From NCBI GenBank assembly GCA_910585075.1, contig CAJUED010000104.1:1-5415 (forward strand): a stretch of 5,415 nucleotides of DNA, given 5' to 3'. Made by a program: the position numbers and the translations under genes. This DNA is from an uncultured Lachnospiraceae bacterium. Lineage in GTDB: Bacteria; Bacillota; Clostridia; Lachnospirales; Lachnospiraceae. Below the pieces are notes generated by a model. That model searched no databases. It worked only from the letters and a program-made list of their open reading frames with translations, and was not told where the DNA came from. Numbering within the stretch: position 1 is the first letter of the stretch; each line of letters opens with the position of its first letter. Positions 1 through 4,999 of this stretch are shown here, one piece after another.

Positions 1-20
1 TCCCGCTTCTTTTGGGGACT

Positions 21-29
21 ATTATATCA
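21..29 (-). promoter_or_regulatory. Extended -10 promoter facing out of the left edge
   Basis: On the minus strand this reads TG-A-TATAAT, a perfect -10 hexamer with the extended TG. It matches the TGTGRTA-type promoters in front of the other minus-strand genes here. No convincing -35 lies 16-18 nt upstream. It would drive a gene whose start lies to the left of the window, making one more cassette of the same series. The inference rests on the motif and on the analogy. Confidence 0.5.
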
Positions 30-34
30 CACCT

Positions 35-115
35 TTATTGACGACACCATCTAAGTCTCAAAAATGTTCCGTTAGGATATTGAGATAAAGTTCTCACCAT
101 TTCGTCTATAACCAT
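35..115 (-). CDS. Doubtful 26-residue ORF
   Basis: An ATG at 115 follows a GGAGG Shine-Dalgarno core at 5 nt spacing and opens 26 codons starting MVIDEMVRTLSQYPNGTF and ending WCRQ. After the TAA the same frame stays open to the window edge, so this could also be the interrupted N-terminus of a longer gene. Against it: no promoter is visible upstream, and the apparent Shine-Dalgarno is the complement of codons near the start of the plus-strand TnpW-like remnant, so it may be fortuitous. No family is recognised. It could be a leader peptide, a degraded cargo gene, or chance. Confidence 0.28.
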   Translation of the reverse strand: MVIDEMVRTLSQYPNGTFLRLRWCRQ

Positions 116-196
116 GAACACCTCCATTCCCGCCGCCCGGACTGCGTGACCGAGGTACGCATGGGCAACACCGGCCTCACCGTTTCCGGCTACTGA
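114..196 (+). pseudogene. TnpW-like N-terminal remnant, copy A
   Basis: From 128 the plus strand reads SRRPDCVTEVRMGNTGL and then TVSGY before TGA at 194-196. The short core with invariant-looking G and T (MGNT) followed by a VSG strand recalls TnpW-family transposon proteins, which are small proteins of unknown function common in Clostridia mobile elements; this is my recollection of the family. An ATG at 114 (MNTSIPAAR) is one frame away, so an indel near 138-141 probably breaks the reading frame. The remnant stops at the junction with cargo 1, and the two convergent ORFs overlap by 7 bp. No Shine-Dalgarno precedes 114, which suggests that the upstream part was replaced too. Confidence 0.5.
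142..190 (+). repeat. 49-nt direct repeat, copy A
   Basis: This is 46/49 identical to 2158-2206. The three differences are transitions, and two of them are synonymous in the TnpW-like frame (GGC/GGT and TCC/TCT), so the copies diverged under coding constraint or only recently. An inverted pair, TGCGT (143-147) and ACGCA (157-161), is kept in both copies. In both copies the repeat ends at the same codon (GGC of VSG), where cargo DNA begins. Confidence 0.85.
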
Positions 197-1182
197 AATA
201 TTGAGATACCCATATTCTCACATCCCCAGGTGCAGATTTCCTCATAATCAGTATCCTCATATTCTGGTTCCTCACCGGGGTACAAAGCCGGAAAAATTGA
301 AAAGCTGAAAAGCCCTATGTCCACTGGATAGTCACTCTCTAATACCTCTCGTATATCACAGCGGTACAGTCCATGGTCTGTGTGCAGATGGAAAAACATT
401 TCCCGTACTGTAGCCATGTTTCCGTTGAACTCCTCGACATTCTCAGTCCATGTGTAAGATTCCCAAGAGGTCACCTGTCCACTCAGAAAGTCTACCAGCT
501 CCGGGAGCTTTTCTCGCAGTTCTTTGCTATGTCTCTTTGCGGTTGTAGAAAATAGTTCAGAAATTCCATCTGTGTCTTTCGCACCTGCAAGTTGCATGAG
601 TGTTTCCATAGAGGCCGTATCAACGGAAATATTCTGAGGTACATCTTCTACTCGATATACAATGTAAATGCCGGATGGTTTCTTGGGCGCATATTCCCAA
701 GACAGTTCTTCGGGGTAAACTGTTATATCGGAAAACCCAGCTAAGTCCGGCTGTACTGTGTCTTTCAGCACATCACCGATGTCGCACCGATAGATCCCAC
801 TGCCTGTGCTGAACTCATAGAACGAGGCCCGTGTCATAGTGACAACGCCATCGTTACGGTCTCCCTTACCACTCCCCGATAAAAAGTCCCAGGAGGTTAC
901 ATTTTCTTTGATAAAGCCTATAAATTCCTGAATCTGTTCATAAAGCCCATCTACATTTTTCCTTACGGACGGAGAAAATACTTCATAAATGTAATCTGCA
1001 TCTTCAGCCTCGACCAACTCCATCAGCTTTTCCATCGTCGTTCGAGGAACATTGAAAGGCTTGTATTTCCCGTCCTCGATTAGCTCTGTATGCTCTCCCG
1101 GAAAGCGGGCTTGACAGCCGCAGAGCAGTACACAAAAAAGTATTGGAAAGACCATTTCCAACAGTCTCTCAAACTTTGGCAT
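190..1182 (-). CDS. Lipoprotein with two DUF5104-like repeats (cargo 1)
   Basis: This 330-residue predicted lipoprotein has a short N-terminus (MPKFERLLEM), a hydrophobic stretch at 11-20 and a lipobox L20-C21-G22-C23, so Cys23 is the likely lipidated residue and the protein should sit on the outer face of the membrane. Two tandem copies of one domain follow: about 49-160 and 190-300. Both carry TMEKLMEL/SMETLMQL, then VFSPS/LFSTT, then VTSW (96-99 and 237-240), then GIYRCDIGDVL/GLYRCDIREVL (129-139 and 271-281). This pattern recalls the DUF5104 family of Firmicute lipoproteins, of unknown function; that assignment is from memory. The ATG at 1182 has GGGGGA 7 nt upstream and lies about 22 nt from the predicted transcript start. 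The TAG stop overlaps the TnpW-like remnant coming from the other side. The gene is monocistronic. Confidence 0.85.
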   Translation of the reverse strand: MPKFERLLEMVFPILFCVLLCGCQARFPGEHTELIEDGKYKPFNVPRTTMEKLMELVEAEDADYIYEVFSPSVRKNVDGLYEQIQEFIGFIKENVTSWDFLSGSGKGDRNDGVVTMTRASFYEFSTGSGIYRCDIGDVLKDTVQPDLAGFSDITVYPEELSWEYAPKKPSGIYIVYRVEDVPQNISVDTASMETLMQLAGAKDTDGISELFSTTAKRHSKELREKLPELVDFLSGQVTSWESYTWTENVEEFNGNMATVREMFFHLHTDHGLYRCDIREVLESDYPVDIGLFSFSIFPALYPGEEPEYEDTDYEEICTWGCENMGISIFQ

Positions 1183-1207
1183 AAAAATTCCCCCACTGTT
1201 GTTTGCT

Positions 1208-1273
1208 TTTAGTCTACCATAACAGCCGCCACTTTTCCACCGTTATCCATCAAACGATTTCAAAACATCAACC
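1208..1273. repeat. Boundary repeat R1 (copy 1 of 2)
   Basis: This aligns without gaps to 2660-2725 at about 56 of 66 positions. It covers the promoter of cargo 1 and continues to the foot of the terminator at 1275. The alignment continues into the hairpin, which is degenerate in the second copy. The TTTAGTCTACCA and CAAAACATCAACC ends are identical. A looser match over the promoter and hairpin occurs at 3468-3554. It is non-coding here and sits directly upstream of a cargo gene each time. Confidence 0.85.
1211..1239 (-). promoter_or_regulatory. Promoter of cargo 1
   Basis: The minus strand reads TGGAAA, a 17-nt spacer, then TAGACT, with the extended TG one base before the -10 (TGGTAGACT). 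Transcription would begin near 1204, giving a 5' leader of about 22 nt. The same TTRTGGTAGACTAAA context recurs in front of cargo 3, and variants of it in front of cargo 2 and 4. Confidence 0.6.
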
Positions 1274-1274
1274 T

Positions 1275-1302
1275 CGCTCCTGCAATCGGCGGGAGCGTTT
1301 TT
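1275..1302 (+). terminator. Rho-independent terminator, plus strand
   Basis: CGCTCCTGC (1275-1283) pairs with GCGGGAGCG (1289-1297) over 9 bp with one G-U pair and a 5-nt loop, followed by TTTTT. It would stop plus-strand transcription before the small backbone ORF at 1315, or insulate it from read-through. A nearly identical hairpin stands at 3524-3554. Confidence 0.75.
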
Positions 1303-1314
1303 CATGGAGAGCGT

Positions 1315-1565
1315 ATGACAAACCGCCTCTGCAAGCGCATGGGGTTTATCGAGAAGCTGCTGCCCGCCACGATCCCGCTGACCGAGGAGCAGTTCAAGAC
1401 CTTTGTGGAGCAGACCATCGCCACCGACCACAGCCGCCGCATACTGGACGGCTTGACCGCCCAGAACGCCGCCACAGCCCCGCACAGGGCGCGGGAACGG
1501 CGGAGAGGGGTAACACCCAGCCCGCCGCCAAAACCGCGCAGACAGCACAGGAGGGCGGCGCATAA
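1315..1565 (+). pseudogene. Small mobile-element backbone ORF, frameshifted
   Basis: An ATG at 1315, with GGAGAG just upstream, opens a GC-rich frame beginning MTNRLCKRMGFIEKLLPA and continuing EEQFKTFVEQ to about DGLTAQNAA. Beyond roughly 1465-1475 that frame turns into an Arg/Pro-rich string. A different frame then reads AGTAERGNTQPAAKTAQ and EGGA before TAA at 1563-1565. I infer a single indel between the two parts. I read the helical, charged N-terminal part as a conserved small backbone protein of a Clostridia conjugative element, but I cannot name the family. Its base composition is much richer in GC than the cargo genes on both sides. The TAA overlaps a following ATG, which points to translational coupling in the ancestral operon. 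If there is no frameshift, the ORF runs 85 codons to TAG at 1570-1572. Confidence 0.5.
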
Positions 1566-1568
1566 TGA
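1549..1568 (+). promoter_or_regulatory. Orphaned Shine-Dalgarno and start codon, probable tnpW start
   Basis: AGGAGG at 1549-1554 lies 10 nt before ATG at 1565-1567, and that ATG overlaps the TAA of the small backbone ORF (TAATG). Cargo 2 DNA begins one base later, so the gene that started here has been cut off after its start codon. The TnpW-like remnant on the far side of cargo 2 (2144-2209) lacks a start and is the natural candidate for the rest. This is inference. Confidence 0.45.
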
Positions 1569-2066
1569 TTAGGACTGTTCAATCTGAATAATCTCTACAA
1601 TATACTTGCTTCGTTTCATGTAACGAAACATGACCGGCCCCGCACACAAATCAACAGGTAACTTGTTGGCAGGATAAATCAATCCCATTCTGTCACTATA
1701 TATTTTGAATTTGCCAATGGATTTTCCTTCGCTTATTTCAGTCAGTTCCCATTGCGCTCCCTCGCAAGCCTCAACTTTTGAACCGAATATTTGTTGCCCA
1801 AGAGCAACATGACCTGAGAAAATTTCAGTTGATTTGAATAGAATGTCCAGTGAGTATCTCCAATTCCAGACAATCCCCAAAATCAGAACACCGGGGCATA
1901 CCCCAACCAAAATAAAAACATTTTCCTTGGACATATTGGGAAAGCCATGATTTACATGAAACCCAACACCAGCAATAATTGCCAAAATTAAGAACAAAAA
2001 ATATGTAAGGAATAAGGTCGGCAGAAGCCGCCCCCTTGTCCTTGAAAATAGCTCTTTCCGGCTCAT
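1569..2066 (-). CDS. Two-helix membrane protein of unknown family (cargo 2)
   Basis: The protein has 165 residues. A basic N-terminus (MSRKELFSRTRGR) precedes hydrophobic segments at about 14-37 and 49-68; a 97-residue, strand-rich, probably cytoplasmic domain follows (EGAQWELTEI, GKFKIYSD and KYIVEIIQIEQS are recognisable). No catalytic motif is evident and I do not recognise the family. The chosen ATG at 2066 is preceded by GGGGAGG and ACA. A GTG at 2102 would add 12 residues without a Shine-Dalgarno. The start context GGGGAGGACAATG is almost the same as that of cargo 3 (GGGGCGGACAATG). The gene stands alone, replaces almost everything after the start codon of the probable tnpW, and is richer in AT than the ORF next to it. 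No terminator is visible after its TAA. Confidence 0.7.
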   Translation of the reverse strand: MSRKELFSRTRGRLLPTLFLTYFLFLILAIIAGVGFHVNHGFPNMSKENVFILVGVCPGVLILGIVWNWRYSLDILFKSTEIFSGHVALGQQIFGSKVEACEGAQWELTEISEGKSIGKFKIYSDRMGLIYPANKLPVDLCAGPVMFRYMKRSKYIVEIIQIEQS

Positions 2067-2133
2067 TGTCCTCCCCTCAATTCTATATGCCAATATTTTC
2101 ACCCGTTTTATCTCAAGTGTCCTTTATGCTTAT

Positions 2134-2142
2134 ATTCTATCA
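2134..2142 (-). promoter_or_regulatory. Extended -10 promoter of cargo 2
   Basis: The minus strand reads TG-A-TAGAAT, giving a start near 2127 and a leader of about 60 nt. The context CGGCTGTTGTGATAGAAT matches the cargo 1 and cargo 3 promoters up to the edge of the TnpW-like remnant. The position where a -35 should lie is occupied by that remnant, and no hexamer is recognisable there, so the promoter may depend on the extended -10 or be weak. Confidence 0.5.
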
Positions 2143-2143
2143 C

Positions 2144-2209
2144 AACAGCCGTCCGACCTGCGTGACCGAGGTACGCATGGGTAACACCGGCCTCATCGTT
2201 TCTGGCTGA
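2144..2209 (+). pseudogene. TnpW-like remnant, copy B
   Basis: The plus strand reads NSRPTCVTEVRMGNTGL then IVSG before TGA at 2207-2209, closely matching copy A. It has no start codon, because cargo 2 occupies that side, and no C-terminal part, because cargo 3 begins three bases after the stop. It is therefore a middle slice of a small backbone gene held between two cargo genes. The family guess is the same as for copy A. Confidence 0.5.
2158..2206 (+). repeat. 49-nt direct repeat, copy B
   Basis: This is the partner of 142-190, with 3 mismatches in 49. The inverted pair TGCGT (2159-2163) and ACGCA (2173-2177) is intact. Both copies adjoin the 3' end of a minus-strand cargo gene on the right and the promoter side of another on the left. 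Confidence 0.85.
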
Positions 2210-2211
2210 TG

Positions 2212-2628
2212 TCACCCGACTTTGGATTGATTTATGGTGCTTGCTATTGCGGCGGTCATTGCAGCAAGCGCCAAATGTAACAAGGCTTTTTGAACGGTAC
2301 GAAAGGATTGCATTTGAAACAGTCCATACTGAACAGATACAAATATGTAGCGAATTGCCAAGCTGTCTACGATCAAATGGGACAGCAGGCCAAGGACAGT
2401 TATTTTATGTTCATCCTGCGGAGCAACATATACTAAGCGGCCACTATTCATACCTTTTCTTGCCTTGACTGCCGGTGAAATGAACAGCCAACACACAAAA
2501 TCATTCCGTATTCTAAGAAATGCATTCCATCTTAATGTGTCATAGTAGGCGCTACTTTGCCTGCAAAAATAAAATGCACCAAACGAGAAAAACAGAGAAC
2601 CGACAATTATTATAAATCGTTCAGCCAT
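2212..2628 (-). CDS. Three-helix membrane protein of unknown family (cargo 3)
   Basis: The protein has 138 residues. Hydrophobic segments lie at about 5-22 (FIIIVGSLFFSFGAFYF), 76-98 and 113-131. The first loop (23-75) is basic and aromatic, with WNAFLRIRNDF and AVKARKG. The short C-terminus ends NQSKVG. No family or active-site pattern is recognised. The ATG at 2628 follows GGGGGCGGACA. An ATG at 2646 would leave a leader of only 10 nt without a Shine-Dalgarno, so I prefer 2628, about 28 nt from the predicted transcript start. The TGA lies just past the stop of the TnpW-like remnant running toward it. It is a single gene with its own promoter. It could be a small integral membrane accessory or immunity protein, but nothing in the sequence shows this. 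Confidence 0.65.
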   Translation of the reverse strand: MAERFIIIVGSLFFSFGAFYFCRQSSAYYDTLRWNAFLRIRNDFVCWLFISPAVKARKGMNSGRLVYVAPQDEHKITVLGLLSHLIVDSLAIRYIFVSVQYGLFQMQSFRTVQKALLHLALAAMTAAIASTINQSKVG

Positions 2629-2659
2629 TGTCCGCCCCCTGCTCATAAGTGGATCTACC

Positions 2660-2725
2660 TTTAGTCTACCACAACAGCCGCCATTTTTTCACTATCATCC
2701 ATCAAGGAATTCCAAAACATCAACC
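2660..2725. repeat. Boundary repeat R3 (copy 2 of 2)
   Basis: This is the ungapped partner of 1208-1273, about 85% identical. It holds the cargo 3 promoter. The hairpin that should follow survives only as a weak stem (TTCTGC at 2730-2735 against GCGGGA at 2743-2748) without a T-tract, and the cargo 4 stop codon comes directly after. In copy 1 the hairpin is intact and a backbone ORF follows, so copy 2 looks decayed or cut at this end. Confidence 0.8.
2663..2692 (-). promoter_or_regulatory. Promoter of cargo 3
   Basis: The -10 TAGACT (2663-2668) carries the extended TG (TGGTAGACT). A weak -35 (GTGAAA, 18 nt spacing) lies upstream. The predicted start is near 2656, about 28 nt before the ATG. 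It is identical in its core to the cargo 1 promoter. Confidence 0.55.
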
Positions 2726-2757
2726 CCGGTTCTGCTAAACTGGCGGGAGAGTACTCA

Positions 2758-3438
2758 TTATTGATTTAGGATACCAGAAAAGCGCAAGCCGTCAAATGGT
2801 TTGCCAAACGATGGACTCTTTTGTTCCGAAAGCAACCGCTCTACAATTTCGTTTGATGGGAGCGGGACCCCAAACTGTTCCATTGCCTCTTCCGCTTTAT
2901 CAATATGATAGAGCGCATCCGGGTCATGTGCGCTTGTGTCAGGTGACCATTCACAGACCAAGGTATAAGCGCTGTCTAATATCGCGTTTATAACGATCAT
3001 AGCATGTCCGGCCTGGGTATAGAGAGCCTGGGCTTTTTCTGTTTCTTCCGAAGCAGTGCTGTCATCGTTGTTTGTGAGAACCTCGCTCGGCAGTAGTTCT
3101 CCGATGGAATCTATCCAAGTATTGATCCAATTGTTATCGGGATCATCTGTGATCGACCACAATTTGCGCAAAAACCATTCCCAAGCCGTGAGGTCCTGTT
3201 TGTAAAATTGCAAAGTTTTTTCCAGGCAAAGGATAAGATACGCGACCCGCCCACGCCCGGAAACTTTATAAAACCGATGGGACAAAATCCGTTGTTCTTC
3301 TTGTCTTACCTTTTTGGGGCGTGTGAGTCTTATCAGCCGATACAACAGATATAGAAAACCTGCAAATCCAGCAAATACAGCAGCAATTACAATACCGCCT
3401 GTAAATCCTCTTTCTATGAGCTGTCCTATATGCCCCAT
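2758..3438 (-). CDS. Membrane-anchored, immunity-like protein (cargo 4)
   Basis: The protein has 226 residues. A single hydrophobic segment (about 13-35, TGGIVIAAVFAGFAGFLYLLY) ends in a basic RLIRLTRPKK stop-transfer, and a mostly helical soluble domain follows. Recognisable are RVAYLILCLEKTLQFY (64-79), TAWEWFLRKLW (84-94), INTWIDSIGELLPSEVL (105-121), and near the C-terminus VPLPSNE and GKPFDGLRFSGI (212-223). This arrangement resembles uncharacterised Firmicute proteins found in immunity-gene clusters of polymorphic toxin systems. That is recollection, so the function stays unproven. A longer ORF from 3498 would begin upstream of the -10 element (3468-3473) and so would not be transcribed from its 5' end. 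The ATG at 3438 has TTGGAG 8 nt upstream. No neighbouring toxin gene is present. Confidence 0.75.
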   Translation of the reverse strand: MGHIGQLIERGFTGGIVIAAVFAGFAGFLYLLYRLIRLTRPKKVRQEEQRILSHRFYKVSGRGRVAYLILCLEKTLQFYKQDLTAWEWFLRKLWSITDDPDNNWINTWIDSIGELLPSEVLTNNDDSTASEETEKAQALYTQAGHAMIVINAILDSAYTLVCEWSPDTSAHDPDALYHIDKAEEAMEQFGVPLPSNEIVERLLSEQKSPSFGKPFDGLRFSGILNQ

Positions 3439-3467
3439 GAACATCACTCCAAGCGTTGATAAAGTCC

Positions 3468-3498
3468 AGTTTACCACAATGAACGTGGATTTTTGCAA
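3468..3498 (-). promoter_or_regulatory. Promoter of cargo 4
   Basis: The -10 is TAAACT with extended TG (TGGTAAACT), and TTGCAA lies 19 nt upstream as a weak -35. Transcription would start near 3461, 23 nt before the ATG at 3438, the same geometry as cargo 1. Confidence 0.55.
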
Positions 3499-3523
3499 CT
3501 ATCCGCCAAAGAAATAGAGACTT

Positions 3524-3554
3524 CGCTCCTGCCAAAATCGGCGGGAGCGTTTTT
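3524..3554 (+). terminator. Rho-independent terminator, plus strand
   Basis: CGCTCCTGCC (3524-3533) pairs with GGCGGGAGCG (3540-3549): 10 bp with one G-U, loop AAAATC, then TTTTT. It is nearly identical to 1275-1302 and lies at a similar distance upstream of a cargo promoter, so it belongs to the same boundary module. Confidence 0.8.
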
Positions 3555-3783
3555 CGTTGCAACCGCCGCCGCCGCCCAGACAGCGCCAGGAGGACGGCGC
3601 AGGCGGGAGCGCAGCGCAGGGATAACGGGCTTGCGTCCCTACCCCTGCTTTTGCTGATCGGCAAGACCGCCCTGGCGGAGTAGGCCAAGCTGACCGCCGA
3701 GAGGGAAACGCTCAACCGGCGGCAGCTTGCGGCAGGAACAGCGGGAGCAGCAGCCCCGCAGGGCGCAGGATATGGAGCGGTAA
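3555..3783 (+). pseudogene. Degraded backbone ORF, C-terminal part
   Basis: This is GC-rich plus-strand DNA. One frame reads RRDNGLASLPLLLLIGKTALAE, then an in-frame TAG at 3681-3683, then AKLTAERETLNRRQLAA. After about 3735 another frame makes better sense: RQEQREQQPRRAQDMER followed by TAATAA at 3781-3786. So there is at least one nonsense codon and one probable frameshift. The Glu/Arg/Gln-rich helical end suggests the tail of a backbone protein, such as one encoded in the transfer region of a Clostridia element, but I cannot name it. Its start is missing: it begins right after the terminator hairpin. A terminator follows 5 bp after the stop, as expected for the end of an ancestral operon. 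Confidence 0.45.
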
Positions 3784-3787
3784 TAAG

Positions 3788-3831
3788 CAGGGCGGCGGGG
3801 TAGTCAATACCCGTCACCGCCGCCCTGTTTT
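3788..3831 (+). terminator. Strong terminator after the backbone remnant
   Basis: CAGGGCGGCGG (3788-3798) and CCGCCGCCCTG (3817-3827) form a perfect 11-bp stem followed by TTTT. The loop can pair further (GGGTA with TACCC), which makes a tall hairpin. It closes the plus-strand remnant. Cargo 5, reading from the other side, runs through one arm and stops inside the loop at 3804-3806. Confidence 0.8.
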
Positions 3832-4928
3832 GAGTTAGCACAATAAACCAACTGCCTTATGGTCTCCCATTCCGCTCTCCAGACATTTTTGAATGTTCCT
3901 TCATTCCATCTAAAACGTGGGTCACCATTGTCGAAGATAAGATGCTCTTTGACACCCCATATGTCTGACCCCAAATAATAGGTTCCATAGTGCTTAACAG
4001 AAACCGAGTTAAACGACATTTCAAACAGTTTATTCAATTTTCGCAGCAGTGTACCTCCGTATTTGGGACAACCTCTCATATAGGTAATCATTCCTGGAAC
4101 AACAACGTTTTTCATATCCACTCTGAATCCACCCAAGGTGACATCAATCGTGTTATGCGTATCCATATCAATCGCATGAAATGTTTTTGGGAGACTGTCA
4201 TTATAAAATTTTTCAGAAAATAATTGCCGAAAGCGCTCAAATCGAAAGTTCTCTTTTCCGCACCAATACTGCATGGAAGTCTGTGTCTCCAACTGTTGGA
4301 AAAACATCAACACATCACTTGAAGACGCATAAAAATATATTTCAGGCTCTGGGGGAGAGCATAAAAACGGCACAGTTTTAATTTCTGGAGGAAGTGAATT
4401 ACACCACATTTCCAATGTTGTAGAGTATCTCTTTTGCCCAGAAAAGGAAAAAGGCTCGTCTCCTAAAAAAACTAAATGCTCCCGTTCATGGAAAACCTCT
4501 GGACTGTATAGAATGCCATCAATTTTTTCCCATTCCCCCTGCATTGTCTTTTTAATAATTTGGAAAAGTTCTTTGTTTCTTTTTTCCGCCCTCGGCGGGC
4601 AATATAATTCATTCATAATCAGTGCGCGGTCAGGGAGTGCTTTTGTGGCGGTATTGCAAATATGCAGTTGAACTCTCTCGTTGGAATAATAATAACCGTT
4701 GGCATTTTGGACAAGATTAAGTGCTGTATCTCGGAAATGTATATCTATCCAATATTCGGAGTCAATGGCGTACCCAAAGCAATCAATTTCATCACAAGAA
4801 TTGAATACATTTAACGCATCAGGACATGGAACACTAAACCCCCATATATAGCATATATCAATCTTTTGTTCTATGCTCTGAAAAAGAAACTTAATATCTG
4901 TTGGTGTTGCAAAAAAATATAATTTCAC
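3804..4928 (-). CDS. Tandem two-domain protein of unknown family (cargo 5)
   Basis: The protein has 374 residues and no signal peptide or membrane helix, so it is probably cytoplasmic. It contains two copies of one domain: about 2-160 and 196-338. Matching landmarks are KLYFFATPTDIKFLFQSIE and EIYFYASSSDVLMFFQQLE at the front, LFQIIKKTM and LLRKLNKLF in the middle, and EREHLVFLGDEPF and VKEHLIFDNGDPRF at the end. The second half also has TYYLGSDIW (316-324), which recalls a YYVG-type motif in uncharacterised Firmicute immunity-like proteins, a weak lead from memory. The GTG at 4928 has GAGGAG 6 nt upstream and begins MKLYFF. The GTG at 5009, which gives the longest ORF (401 residues), lies upstream of the -10 element and is unlikely to be used. 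The last residues (KQGGGDGY) are encoded by the backbone terminator, so the native C-terminus may be lost. Confidence 0.8.
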   Translation of the reverse strand: MKLYFFATPTDIKFLFQSIEQKIDICYIWGFSVPCPDALNVFNSCDEIDCFGYAIDSEYWIDIHFRDTALNLVQNANGYYYSNERVQLHICNTATKALPDRALIMNELYCPPRAEKRNKELFQIIKKTMQGEWEKIDGILYSPEVFHEREHLVFLGDEPFSFSGQKRYSTTLEMWCNSLPPEIKTVPFLCSPPEPEIYFYASSSDVLMFFQQLETQTSMQYWCGKENFRFERFRQLFSEKFYNDSLPKTFHAIDMDTHNTIDVTLGGFRVDMKNVVVPGMITYMRGCPKYGGTLLRKLNKLFEMSFNSVSVKHYGTYYLGSDIWGVKEHLIFDNGDPRFRWNEGTFKNVWRAEWETIRQLVYCANSKQGGGDGY

Positions 4929-4999
4929 ATCGTTCTCCTCAAATTGCTTGATTTTTGGAAGCAAAACAAGTGTGATTTGTCGGTTAGTTTTCTGACCCA

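Noticed and set aside
142..190. Integron attC-like recombination site
   Set aside because: The only conserved inverted pair is TGCGT/ACGCA with a 9-nt loop. There is no paired R/L box structure or GTT core, and the sequence is better explained as a coding remnant.
373..555. Plus-strand ORF of 60 codons inside cargo 1
   Set aside because: It is antisense to a well-supported lipoprotein gene, with no Shine-Dalgarno and no recognisable protein pattern.
1203..1314. N-terminal part of a 120-codon plus-strand ORF beginning at 1203
   Set aside because: It crosses the cargo 1 promoter and the terminator hairpin, so this part cannot be coding; only its last third (AERGNTQPAAKTAQ) looks like protein and is described with the frameshifted ORF.
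3266..3841. 191-codon minus-strand ORF across the backbone remnant
   Set aside because: It runs antisense to the GC-rich remnant, spans two terminators and the cargo 4 promoter, and has low-complexity Ala/Pro/Arg content, as expected of chance open frames in GC-rich DNA.
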